Position numbers and translations under genes: made by a program. This document shows, one piece after another, positions 1 to 7,165 of a DNA stretch of 10,156 nt. The notes below the pieces were generated by a model. That model saw only the letters and a program-made list of their open reading frames with translations, had not been told where the DNA came from and did not search any database. This stretch comes from Spirosoma sp. (GTDB taxonomy: Bacteria; Bacteroidota; Bacteroidia; Cytophagales; Spirosomataceae): the NCBI GenBank assembly GCA_025351545.1, contig JANXVQ010000645.1, forward strand, positions 1-10,156. The letters are read 5' to 3'. The stretch's first letter is position 1; every line of letters starts with the position of its first letter.

Positions 1-821
1 CCAATACGTATTGACGATGGCAGGGCCGTACTGGCATCTGCCGATAACCCACTGAAAGCCAGAAGTATTGTAAGAATAAGATCGGGGTGTTGAAGATTGT
101 CAAGCGGTTTAGGCCTGAAAGCAGGTATGATCAGATTGTGAGAGTATAGGGCAACCATACTTCCTATTAATAAGACCCAAATTAAACTATGTTTCCAACG
201 ATGTTGTAAAAGTAAGAGTAAGGCCCCGACTGGTAGAACGAATATGCCACTTACATCACTTAAAATAGCTAAAACGGCGACTACAAGCGAAATAACCAAA
301 TATTTTGTTGTAGGAAAAGAAAGAAAATAAAAGGATAATATAGCAAAAAAATAAGCGATGATATGTTGAAACGGAATCATTGGCCAGAAGATCGCTTCAT
401 AATATTGAATCTGAAATAATAATAATGAACTGGTTATAATCAAACTTAACGGGAGCCTTGCTTCTTTAATAAGTGCGTAGATTAAATATAAAATTCCGAT
501 TAAAGACAACAACCCTAAAAATGCGTGAAGCCTCAGATCTAACTGGCCAGTCAACAAATAAATAAAAATGGCCGCTATTCTATCAATAACTATCCTTCGC
601 TCATCATCTTGGGTCCAAATGATCTGCAAAAATTCAGACCACGAAAAATTCGTTAGTTGGGCAAACTTAGTAACTGGTTCCAGTAAGGCATCATAATCGT
701 CCTGGAAGGGGATGTTATTAATAAACTGAAAAAATATAAAGAAAAAAATAAGTATAGGAATTCCGGATAGTAAAATTATTCTTCTACGAATAATAATCTT
801 TTTACTTAAAGTAGTATTCAT
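1..821 (-). CDS. Partial polytopic membrane protein, GT-C glycosyltransferase-like (N-terminal part)
   Basis: I translated the minus strand by hand from an ATG at 821. The frame is open to the window edge, giving 273 codons with the C-terminus missing. The protein starts with a basic N-terminus (KK, RRR within residues 7-14). A hydrophobic helix follows at about 16-35, then a loop with the acidic motif QDDYDALLEP (40-49) and a second acidic stretch QDDERR (71-76). Several more hydrophobic segments come next (about 82-92, 99-118, 124-138, 150-168, 173-205 and 212-230). A membrane helix followed by an Asp-Asp/Tyr loop is the layout of GT-C polyprenyl-phosphate-sugar glycosyltransferases, where the first-loop acidic residues are catalytic; assignment here is inference. 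It could instead be an uncharacterised glycan-locus membrane protein. It is markedly AT-rich, with many TTA, ATA, AGA and AGG codons, unlike its neighbours. No clear ribosome binding site precedes the ATG. It reads in the same direction as the deacetylase, 142 bp downstream of it. Confidence 0.8.
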   Translation of the reverse strand, partial: MNTTLSKKIIIRRRIILLSGIPILIFFFIFFQFINNIPFQDDYDALLEPVTKFAQLTNFSWSEFLQIIWTQDDERRIVIDRIAAIFIYLLTGQLDLRLHAFLGLLSLIGILYLIYALIKEARLPLSLIITSSLLLFQIQYYEAIFWPMIPFQHIIAYFFAILSFYFLSFPTTKYLVISLVVAVLAILSDVSGIFVLPVGALLLLLQHRWKHSLIWVLLIGSMVALYSHNLIIPAFRPKPLDNLQHPDLILTILLAFSGLSADASTALPSSIRI

Positions 822-963
822 TTATTGTAAACTATTGACGAGTCTGTATAACTTCAAAGAAAACTCATGAACAAAAAAAATAGGTAATGCAGGGCTATGA
901 GTAAAGTTTGACGTCAGAAACACCTCTACAGATTTATTCACAAATCATTAATACAAGCAGACA
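822..963. other. AT-rich spacer between deacetylase and membrane-protein gene
   Basis: This 142-bp spacer lies between two minus-strand genes and is wider than the other gaps in that arm (62 and 65 bp). It holds an A8 run at 873-880. I see no stable hairpin with a U-tract and no good match to the Bacteroidota promoter consensus (TTG then TAnnTTTG). Its width leaves room for a separate promoter for the membrane-protein gene, but the sequence does not prove one. Confidence 0.3.
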
Positions 964-1827
964 TTATATTACTCTCTTCACAACATCGGACCAATTTATC
1001 TGCTGATCGGCTTCAGTCAAATCCACAAACGGAAACTCCAGAAGTAACTGTTTTAATTTAGGTAAACAATTTTTCAGACCATAGTAAGACTTAAACTGTC
1101 TTATTCGGCTCAGGCCCGGAATCATAGGTTGTCCGGCATCGAAATCACGTGGATGAAAGTAAGTCATCACATAATCTGAACGTTGCATCAGCTCCTTGAT
1201 GACGCGGTAAGGAAACAATCTAAAATACCCTCCGCCCGAAAATATTAAATCCTGACCAAGTACTCCAACCGTATTAATTGGAAATTCTTTCAATAATGTA
1301 CCGCCAACGTCCAGATAACCAGGCTCAAACATGTTCAATGAAGCATCTCCTCCATGCGATCGTCGAGCCGAAAATACCGAGCAGTCAATTTCAATACCCT
1401 GCTCAATAAGAATCGGGAATACCCATCGATTATATTCCTTAATTGAAAATCCCGGTGCCCGATACGACCGGACTTTTTTACCCGTCAAGTCCTGTAAGTG
1501 CTTGATTGATCGTTCCAGATCAGCCTGAAACTCGGCGGGTGTTTGCTCATAAGCTAATTGATGAGCATAGGAATGGGTGGCAATTTCATAGCCGGCAGCA
1601 TCAATTCGTCGGATAACATCGGGATGTTTATCGGCGACCCATCCCAGGCAAAAAAACGTAGCACGGGTATTGGTTTCTTCCAAAAGCTGGAAAATAAGAT
1701 CCATATTCTGGTGAATCCGGGTCTCGTACCGACTCCATTCGGTCTCTGTCCGGGTGGAGGCATTATCCAGAATATGAAACCACTCTTCAATATCAAACGT
1801 CAGGATATTCATGTAGTGAAAATTCAC
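964..1827 (-). CDS. Polysaccharide deacetylase, NodB fold with DUF3473-like C-terminus (exosortase-locus type)
   Basis: Carbohydrate esterase family 4-type enzyme, expected to remove N-acetyl groups from a polysaccharide or lipid-linked glycan using a metal ion. Numbering from the codon at 1827, the motifs are FDIEEWF (11-17, D12/E14), the metal-binding HSYAH (85-89), RAPGFS (123-128), DCS (148-150) and YFHPRDFD (223-230, H225 being the likely catalytic His). The tail, with GLSRIRQF (238-245) and a Tyr-Gly pair (249-250), resembles DUF3473, which characterises deacetylases of XrtA/PEP-CTERM exopolysaccharide loci. That family opens with a short strand leading into the DxE motif. The codon at 1827 is GTG, whereas an ATG at 1812 gives MNILTFDIEEWF and is the more natural start. 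There is no signal peptide, so it is probably cytoplasmic or membrane-associated, as in that subfamily. It lies 62 bp after the formyltransferase, probably in the same transcript. The exact substrate is unknown. Confidence 0.92.
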   Translation of the reverse strand: MNFHYMNILTFDIEEWFHILDNASTRTETEWSRYETRIHQNMDLIFQLLEETNTRATFFCLGWVADKHPDVIRRIDAAGYEIATHSYAHQLAYEQTPAEFQADLERSIKHLQDLTGKKVRSYRAPGFSIKEYNRWVFPILIEQGIEIDCSVFSARRSHGGDASLNMFEPGYLDVGGTLLKEFPINTVGVLGQDLIFSGGGYFRLFPYRVIKELMQRSDYVMTYFHPRDFDAGQPMIPGLSRIRQFKSYYGLKNCLPKLKQLLLEFPFVDLTEADQQINWSDVVKRVI

Positions 1828-1889
1828 GCATCAAGCAATAGGACTTACGAGCTTACAGAAAGTATTCGCAAGTCAATGTGCCGCGTATA

Positions 1890-2654
1890 TTAATAAAACC
1901 GCTTACCGGCAACCAGAAAGGCCTTCACATCGTCGCGGGTAGGAAAGGTGAAATAGGTCATTTGGGATGCGTCATTCTCGATTAACTCGTACTTACCCGA
2001 ATGAATTTTTTCGATGGACTCCAGAATAGCATCCATCCCCATTTTTTTGGTCACATCAATCAATTCAGCCTGACTCATGTTTCCTATGGCGAGTTTATTT
2101 TGCACCAATATAGGGCCATTGTCAATGCCTTCGTCCACAAAAAATACCGATACACCCGTATGTGTTTCGCCATTTTTGAGTACCCAGAATGAAGGCATCA
2201 AGCCCCGGTATTTAGGCAATAGCGCCGTATGAAGATTAATACAGCCGTGCGCAGCAACGTCCAGTAGCTTGCGCTTAAAAATTTGGTTGCCTGCAATCGA
2301 GACAAACAAATCGGGTTTATATTCCCGGAGTTTCTCTAGATTTTCGTCTTTATTGATGTTCCCATCAATATGAATTAACGGGATGTTCTGATCAGACAGC
2401 ATTTTGCGAACATTGTTTCGACTGTCCATTTTCGAAGCCAGATATTTGAATCCGTACCGCACAAAAAAGGGCAGGCCAAATATATCGTAAGTCTTCTTCA
2501 TCTTTTCGCTGAAGCTTTCCCGCTTACCAAACGGCGACACATCAAAAACAACTGTCGCCACAACTTCAGCATAAGGGGGCAGTTTTTTTAACAGGTAGTC
2601 AATATTACGGGCGAGGTAGAACGGGTCATCCTGCGTAAGAATCACAAGGCGCAT
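1890..2654 (-). CDS. Formyltransferase-family protein (10-formyl-THF-dependent fold), glycan-locus type
   Basis: The fold is that of methionyl-tRNA and GAR formyltransferases, which use 10-formyltetrahydrofolate. The catalytic triad is visible: Asn140 and His142 in INLHTALLPKYRG (139-151), and Asp178 in DEGIDNGPIL (174-183). An upstream KPDLFVSIAGNQIF segment (113-126) is typical of the fold. At 254 residues it is shorter than a tRNA formyltransferase (about 310) and lacks that enzyme's C-terminal OB domain. It ends instead in a short region with FTFPTRDDVKAF (235-246), a tail I associate with formyltransferase-like proteins in polysaccharide clusters. The neighbours suggest formylation of an amino sugar or amino-sugar nucleotide, but no aminotransferase or dehydratase making such a substrate lies in view. 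The ATG at 2654 gives an MRLVIL opening that starts the first strand directly. It sits 65 bp after the esterase gene and 62 bp before the deacetylase. Substrate assignment is inference. Confidence 0.9.
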   Translation of the reverse strand: MRLVILTQDDPFYLARNIDYLLKKLPPYAEVVATVVFDVSPFGKRESFSEKMKKTYDIFGLPFFVRYGFKYLASKMDSRNNVRKMLSDQNIPLIHIDGNINKDENLEKLREYKPDLFVSIAGNQIFKRKLLDVAAHGCINLHTALLPKYRGLMPSFWVLKNGETHTGVSVFFVDEGIDNGPILVQNKLAIGNMSQAELIDVTKKMGMDAILESIEKIHSGKYELIENDASQMTYFTFPTRDDVKAFLVAGKRFY

Positions 2655-2719
2655 AAGTAGTTAGCTAGCGTTGAAGCCACAAAACTACATATTCCGACTG
2701 TAAAGCCAGTATTCGTTTA

Positions 2720-4741
2720 TTAACGAACCACTACTTTCCGGCGAAGTAGTTGACCATCGGCTGTTTGTAGATCAGCGATGTATACTCCGGTCTCCAGGTC
2801 GTCCAAGGCCAGCAACAGCGTATTTTTAGCTGTTCCACGCCAGCTTTTCACTGTTCGACCCAGTATGTCACGCACCGTCAGTTCAGTAAAAGTGACCAGG
2901 CTGGCCTCTATATGCAGCAAACGATCAGATGCTAACGGGTTCGGATATAGCTGTACTGAAGACCCGGTTGGCTCCACCCCTAACACTAGCGGCCGTGCGC
3001 TAACGACATTACTGTAAGGGGATTCCGACGCAGAGCTATAAGCTCGCAGCCGGTAATAATAAGTCCCGAACATATCGGGTAAATTCGTATCGGTATAGGT
3101 AGCTGTCGTTCCTGACAGCGAAGCAATTTGTTTAAAATTAGTTGGTGTGCCATCAGCTCGTTCCAGAAATTGAGTTTGCGCTGTTACCGATACTGTCCAG
3201 TTTAACTGAATTTGTTTTTCTGAAATCGGTTTAGTGGCCAGGGTTGTTACGGGAGCGATGGCATCCGCAATTGGAACATTATCGAACGAGAAAGCCCGCA
3301 TGCCACGCGTATTCCGGAGTGTGGGCCCGTCATAAAAAGGCGATGCATTGGTAGAGAAAAAAGCGGGCAGATACCGCAATACCTTCGCCGAAGCTGGCTG
3401 TTTTAAGCTGATTACCAGCCGGTTACCATTGACCGAACCGCCCGTTACCAAGCCAGACTGTCTATCCAAATAAAAAAAGTCTCTCTGTTGCAGATGGTCA
3501 ATTATGGCACCATTCGAAAAATTGTAAAAGGTCGTATCATTTTTCCAGACCATTTGCATGTCGTCATCGAAGACCAGCGTAATTGAATCTTTTCGGGTAT
3601 TATAAAACGTTTTTTTTATATCCGGCGAATTAATCTGAAGGGTATCTTTTGACCCGTAAATATCTCGGGCAATTTGGCGAAATTGCTCAAAAGCCATCCG
3701 TTGGTGAGCAAGACCACTATAATGCACGCCCTCATAACCCGGCGTTCCGACCGTAGCTATTGATTCCACATTTTTGAACAGGTATTTCGTCCGGCGCTGA
3801 AAGTCGCGCAGAGCGGCTGCACTATCATGTGGCATATCCAGAATATTAATCTGACTTACATAGATGCGGGCGTCGCCATAATCTTCCCGAAACTGCTTAT
3901 AAAGTGTGGCAAATTTTCCGGCATAACCTGGCAGGCCGGAATTAGCATCTTCTTCGCCCTGTTTCCAAATGATGGCTTTCACCTGTTTGGCAACACCCGC
4001 CCACTTTGCCCGATATAGTAATTTTCCGTATAATACATCTTCGAAAGATGAACCTGGACCCGCGTAGTAATTACCGGGATTCGCGTGGTTATTAGGGTCG
4101 CGAGCTGATAAATCGACAATGTCAGTTCCTCCTTTAGCGCCATCCAAAACACAAGTTGGGATACCGTAATTTTGCAGAATCAGCCGTTGAATCGTTAGCC
4201 CAAATCCCCCCACATTGCCGTAAGGTTGTTTGGCTGGATACCAACTCATTTGGGCCGGTGTTCCTCCATAGGGGTAGGTGGCATTGCGCAAATAGGTGTC
4301 ATCAAAATTGAATGAATATAACGTCTCAAAATCACTGAGAGCCAAGGCATTAGATTGCCCATGTAGAATATAAACGTCCCCACAAACAACACGTACCCGG
4401 TTAGCAACCAGCGTCGAATCTGCACCTTTATAGATAAATACCCGGAACGCATATTCAGCGGGTTCGGCCTTAATGACGGCCGACAAACTAAATATAGAGT
4501 TGCTAACCGCAGGCTCAAGCGTCTGGCTAATTACCTTTGTCAGCGTACCGGCTCGTAGCACCTGCATGCCAATTTTAGTGTATCCAGCGGCACTCATCTT
4601 ACCGCTTACAACAACCACGGCCTGGCTATTGGCGTCACGTGGATACAACTGAAGATCGCGGGGTGATTGATCAAAAACGAGCTGACCTGTGGCCGAAAAA
4701 TAGTACAAAAACAATATAAGGCTTCCATAAAGTCTTTTCAT
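2720..4741 (-). CDS. Secreted SGNH-hydrolase / sialate O-acetylesterase-like protein with FN3 and T9SS sorting domain
   Basis: A 673-residue multidomain exported protein. Residues 1-19 form a Sec signal peptide (MKR, then a hydrophobic core, cleavage probably after ATG and before Gln20). A beta-rich Ig-like segment spans 20-118. The SGNH domain spans about 121-363, with GQSN at 128-131 (nucleophile Ser130), GAKGGTDI (201-208), KQGEED (260-265) and a final catalytic block EGVHYSGLAH (337-346). These match the SASA family, which removes O-acetyl groups from sugars. The usual Asp of the last DxxH block is Glu337, ahead of His340. A beta-sandwich follows (about 368-490), then a fibronectin type III domain (495-585, with ending YSNVVSARPL). 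The C-terminal domain (about 594-673) has VQLYPNP and TGVYIADLQT, typical of T9SS type A sorting signals. The product is therefore probably released or surface-attached. The acyl substrate is not proven; polysaccharide O-acetyl is the contextual guess. Confidence 0.9.
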   Translation of the reverse strand: MKRLYGSLILFLYYFSATGQLVFDQSPRDLQLYPRDANSQAVVVVSGKMSAAGYTKIGMQVLRAGTLTKVISQTLEPAVSNSIFSLSAVIKAEPAEYAFRVFIYKGADSTLVANRVRVVCGDVYILHGQSNALALSDFETLYSFNFDDTYLRNATYPYGGTPAQMSWYPAKQPYGNVGGFGLTIQRLILQNYGIPTCVLDGAKGGTDIVDLSARDPNNHANPGNYYAGPGSSFEDVLYGKLLYRAKWAGVAKQVKAIIWKQGEEDANSGLPGYAGKFATLYKQFREDYGDARIYVSQINILDMPHDSAAALRDFQRRTKYLFKNVESIATVGTPGYEGVHYSGLAHQRMAFEQFRQIARDIYGSKDTLQINSPDIKKTFYNTRKDSITLVFDDDMQMVWKNDTTFYNFSNGAIIDHLQQRDFFYLDRQSGLVTGGSVNGNRLVISLKQPASAKVLRYLPAFFSTNASPFYDGPTLRNTRGMRAFSFDNVPIADAIAPVTTLATKPISEKQIQLNWTVSVTAQTQFLERADGTPTNFKQIASLSGTTATYTDTNLPDMFGTYYYRLRAYSSASESPYSNVVSARPLVLGVEPTGSSVQLYPNPLASDRLLHIEASLVTFTELTVRDILGRTVKSWRGTAKNTLLLALDDLETGVYIADLQTADGQLLRRKVVVR

Positions 4742-4876
4742 CGGCTTTGTCCCGTCTAAAAAAAGTTATAGTATTGCATAATTTATCAAGCTGAGAACGT
4801 ATGGGTAAAAATACAATATTTTTTAACATATGAACATCACAAAGGGCCATTTATCCCGAAATTAGTAACATTAGGT
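4742..4876. promoter_or_regulatory. Divergent intergenic region, likely carrying promoters for both arms
   Basis: These 135 bp separate the starts of two oppositely transcribed gene groups, so promoters firing both ways are expected here. The region is AT-rich. A perfect 7-bp inverted repeat, AAAAATA (4807-4813) and TATTTTT (4817-4823), flanks a 3-base loop and could be an operator or just AT-rich sequence. I found no full match to the Bacteroidota -7 consensus TAnnTTTG at useful spacing from a TTG. The promoter call rests on gene arrangement. A weak TTAGGT precedes the plus-strand ATG at 4877. Confidence 0.4.
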
Positions 4877-5809
4877 ATGACCGACGTATCAGTCATCATT
4901 CTGACACACAACGAGGAAAAACACATTACTCGTTGTTTACAGAGTCTGCACCCGTTTACGAGTAAAATATTTATTGTCGATTCTTTTTCGACCGACCGAA
5001 CCGTAGAGATCGCTCGCTCGCTCGGGGCCATTGTGGTTCAGAATGCCTGGGTAAACTATGCCACACAATTTAACTTTGGCATTGATAATGTGCCATTTGA
5101 GACGACCTGGTTAATGCGAATGGATGCCGACGAGTATGTGATGCCCGAATTAGCCGCTGAAATAAACCAGCGATTAACAGGGTTGCCCAGCGACATAGGC
5201 GGTGTTTATGTAAAACGCCGGGTATTTTTCCTGAATCGCTGGATACGTCACGGTGGGTTTTATCCTATTTGGCTGCTTCGTCTATGGCGCCGGGGCGATG
5301 GTTTTTGTGAGCAGGTTTGGCACGATGAACATATTAAACTGACAAAGGGGCAGTCCATTCAATTTGATCATGATATTGTTGACCACAACCTCAATAACCT
5401 AACCTGGTGGACCCAAAAGCATAATCATTACACCATTTTGGAAATGATTAATCTGCTCAATTACCGCTATCAGTTTGACCAGGCAGAAACGGTGCAGCCT
5501 CGGTTACTTGGAACACAGGACCAGCGAATGCGGTTTTTAAAAGAGAAGTACGCATCACTGCCCCTGTTTACGCGACCAATTCTATACTTTATATACCGCT
5601 ATTTTGTCCGGTTAGGTTTTCTGGATGGGCGGGCAGGCTTCGTCTGGTGTGCATTACAGGCGCTATGGTATCGCTTTCTGGTGGATGCCAAGCTTATGGA
5701 AGTAACCATTCGGGTGGGTACTGATAAAGACGCAATCATTAATTATTTCCGAACGGAATATGGCAAAGACCTCAGACCAACCCGATCCGAACAGGTCGGT
5801 CAGTCCTGA
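4877..5809 (+). CDS. Family 2 glycosyltransferase, WaaE/KdtX-like
   Basis: Cytoplasmic inverting GT-A-fold enzyme that transfers a sugar from a nucleotide donor to a lipid-linked glycan acceptor. The N-terminal Rossmann-like region shows SVIILTHNEEKHITRCLQSL (5-24), the nucleotide-binding VDSFSTDRT (34-42) and the metal-binding RMDADEY (81-87, D83 and D85). The short THNEE opening and DSFSTD motif resemble the WaaE/KdtX (LPS core beta-1,4-glucosyltransferase) branch more than the WcaA branch. The segment after 108 carries the acceptor-side HGGFYP and a WHDEHI (148-153). The C-terminus has an aromatic amphipathic or hydrophobic region (about 232-270) that may bind the membrane. At 310 residues it is slightly longer than that subfamily's common length. 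It is the first gene of the plus arm, and its last 50 bases overlap the acetyltransferase gene. The transferred sugar and the linkage cannot be read from sequence. Confidence 0.92.
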   Translation: MTDVSVIILTHNEEKHITRCLQSLHPFTSKIFIVDSFSTDRTVEIARSLGAIVVQNAWVNYATQFNFGIDNVPFETTWLMRMDADEYVMPELAAEINQRLTGLPSDIGGVYVKRRVFFLNRWIRHGGFYPIWLLRLWRRGDGFCEQVWHDEHIKLTKGQSIQFDHDIVDHNLNNLTWWTQKHNHYTILEMINLLNYRYQFDQAETVQPRLLGTQDQRMRFLKEKYASLPLFTRPILYFIYRYFVRLGFLDGRAGFVWCALQALWYRFLVDAKLMEVTIRVGTDKDAIINYFRTEYGKDLRPTRSEQVGQS

Positions 5810-6398
5810 ACCAACCGCATCCCCACAAGTGGAATCAAACTCAGGAAGCGGCCAAACTGATCTGTCTCGTTTCAATATTAGTTGGTACAATCCGGGACCA
5901 CGCTGGAAAATTTTGCTGTGGTTTCTGACAAATTCGTTTTTTTTAAATACCTATTTGCCACTGCCAATTTTACTTAAAGTAGCTATTCTTCGGCTATTTG
6001 GTGCAAAAATCGGCAAGAAGGTTGTCATTAAACCGGGTGTAAACATCAAGTACCCCTGGTTACTTAATGTAGGAAATGAAGTCTGGATTGGTGAGCAGGT
6101 TTGGATTGACAATCTAAGTGAGGTTACCATTGGCAATAACGTGTGCCTTTCGCAGGGCGCGATACTACTGACTGGCAATCATGATTATAGTCGTTCAACG
6201 TTCGACCTGACAACTCGACCCATTAGCCTGGCCGATGGTGTCTGGATTGGCGCGAAAGCAGTTGTGTGTGCGGGTGTGAACTGCGAATCACATGCGGTAC
6301 TAGCCGTTAACTCGGTAGCCACGCATTCGTTGAAAGCATATGGTATTTATCAGGGAAACCCGGCCGTTTGGGTCCGACAACGAAACATTAGGGCGTGA
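5760..6398 (+). CDS. wcaF: WcaF-type O-acetyltransferase, left-handed beta-helix (hexapeptide repeat)
   Basis: Acetyl-CoA-dependent O-acetyltransferase acting on a sugar of the exopolysaccharide repeat unit. Residues 34-65 carry the WcaF-family signature DLSRFNISWYNPGPRWK (34-50) and a hydrophobic stretch. Imperfect hexapeptide repeats follow: IGKKVVIKPGVNIKYP (84-99), VGNEVWIGEQVWIDNL (104-119), IGNNVCLSQGAILLTG (124-139), and a return at ADGVWIGAKAVVCAGV (158-173). His141 in GNHDY (140-144) is the expected catalytic base. The protein closes with GIYQGNPAVWV (195-205), as is usual in the family. The ATG at 5760 gives a Ser/Pro/Glu-rich 33-residue leader overlapping the upstream gene by 50 bp. 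An in-frame GTG at 5829, 20 bp past the upstream stop, would remove most of it. The WcaF name follows family resemblance; colanic acid as such is not implied. Confidence 0.9.
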   Translation: MAKTSDQPDPNRSVSPEPTASPQVESNSGSGQTDLSRFNISWYNPGPRWKILLWFLTNSFFLNTYLPLPILLKVAILRLFGAKIGKKVVIKPGVNIKYPWLLNVGNEVWIGEQVWIDNLSEVTIGNNVCLSQGAILLTGNHDYSRSTFDLTTRPISLADGVWIGAKAVVCAGVNCESHAVLAVNSVATHSLKAYGIYQGNPAVWVRQRNIRA

Positions 6399-7165
6399 AA
6401 GTATCAATCATAACTGTTGTGTACAATGGAGCAGAATTTATTCGGGATTGCATCGAGTCTATTCTGAGCCAGACCTACTCCGATATTGAATATATTATCG
6501 TGGATGGCCAATCGACTGATGGTACGATAGAGATCGTAAAATCATACGGCACGAAAGTTGCCCGATTTATATCAGAATCCGACAAAGGTCTCTATGATGC
6601 TATGAATAAAGGCATTCGTCTGGCCACCGGAGATATAATTGGCCTACTTAATGCCGACGATTTTTACCGTCATGACCGAGTCATCGAAAACATGGTTGCT
6701 ACGTTCGAGCGAACGGGTAGCGATGCCGTTTATGGCGATATGCTGTACGTAGACCGCATTAACACCAACAAACTAAAGCGTTATTGGCGATCAGGCTGGT
6801 ATAGCGATAATGCGTTTTTGTGGGGCTGGATGCCCGGCCACCTGTCGTTCTTTGCAAAGCGCAAGTTGTATGAGCAACTTGGTTTGTTTCGGCTCGATAT
6901 GAAGAGTGCAGCAGACTACGAATTGATGTTACGGTTCATTCACAAAAATAGGGCCAAACTTGCTTACATGAATGAGGTAACTATTGTAATGAGGGTTGGT
7001 GGTATCAGTAACAGCAGTTTAAAGAACCGCTTGCGGGCCAATCGGGAGGATCGCTTAGCCTGGCAACTTAACGGATTGAACCCTTACTTTTTTACCTTTT
7101 GGCTTAAGCCCTTACGAAAACTGAAGCAGTACATTAGCAAGCCACCAGAATCACTTCACAAGTAA
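6395..7165 (+). CDS. Family 2 glycosyltransferase, WcaE-like / PGL-type
   Basis: Second cytoplasmic GT-A enzyme of the repeat-unit pathway. Recognisable elements are MKVSIITVVYNGAEFIRDCI (1-20), VDGQSTDGT (36-44), SESDKGLYDAMNKGI (60-74) and the metal-binding NADDFY (86-91, D88 and D89). MPGHLSFF (146-153) and SAADYELMLR (171-180, D174/E176) follow, the latter probably holding the catalytic base. The DKGLYDAMNKG plus PGH pattern is the WcaE-like or colanic-acid-type subgroup that extends lipid-linked repeats. It is 256 residues long, normal for that group, and has a basic C-terminal tail (KPLRKLK). It starts with GTG at 6395, which overlaps the stop of the acetyltransferase as GTGA. This 4-bp overlap implies translational coupling. 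It ends with a TAA at 7163, followed by an AT-rich gap. Donor and acceptor are not determinable. Confidence 0.92.
   Translation: MKVSIITVVYNGAEFIRDCIESILSQTYSDIEYIIVDGQSTDGTIEIVKSYGTKVARFISESDKGLYDAMNKGIRLATGDIIGLLNADDFYRHDRVIENMVATFERTGSDAVYGDMLYVDRINTNKLKRYWRSGWYSDNAFLWGWMPGHLSFFAKRKLYEQLGLFRLDMKSAADYELMLRFIHKNRAKLAYMNEVTIVMRVGGISNSSLKNRLRANREDRLAWQLNGLNPYFFTFWLKPLRKLKQYISKPPESLHK

Noticed and set aside
822..963. Possible promoter for the membrane-protein gene
   Set aside because: No TAnnTTTG match with a spaced TTG was found. The T-rich stretch opposite the A8 run does not fit the consensus.
1558..1893. Plus-strand ORF of 111 codons antisense to the deacetylase
   Set aside because: The opposite frame encodes a full set of conserved deacetylase motifs, and this ORF's product resembles no family I recognise.
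2712..2727. 6-bp hairpin (TTCGTT/AACGAA) spanning the esterase stop codon as a terminator
   Set aside because: The stem is short and AT-rich with no U-tract after it, and the next gene starts only 65 bp on in the same direction.
4246..4518. Minus-strand 90-codon ORF inside the esterase gene
   Set aside because: It lies in another frame of a clearly conserved SGNH protein and has no recognisable domain.
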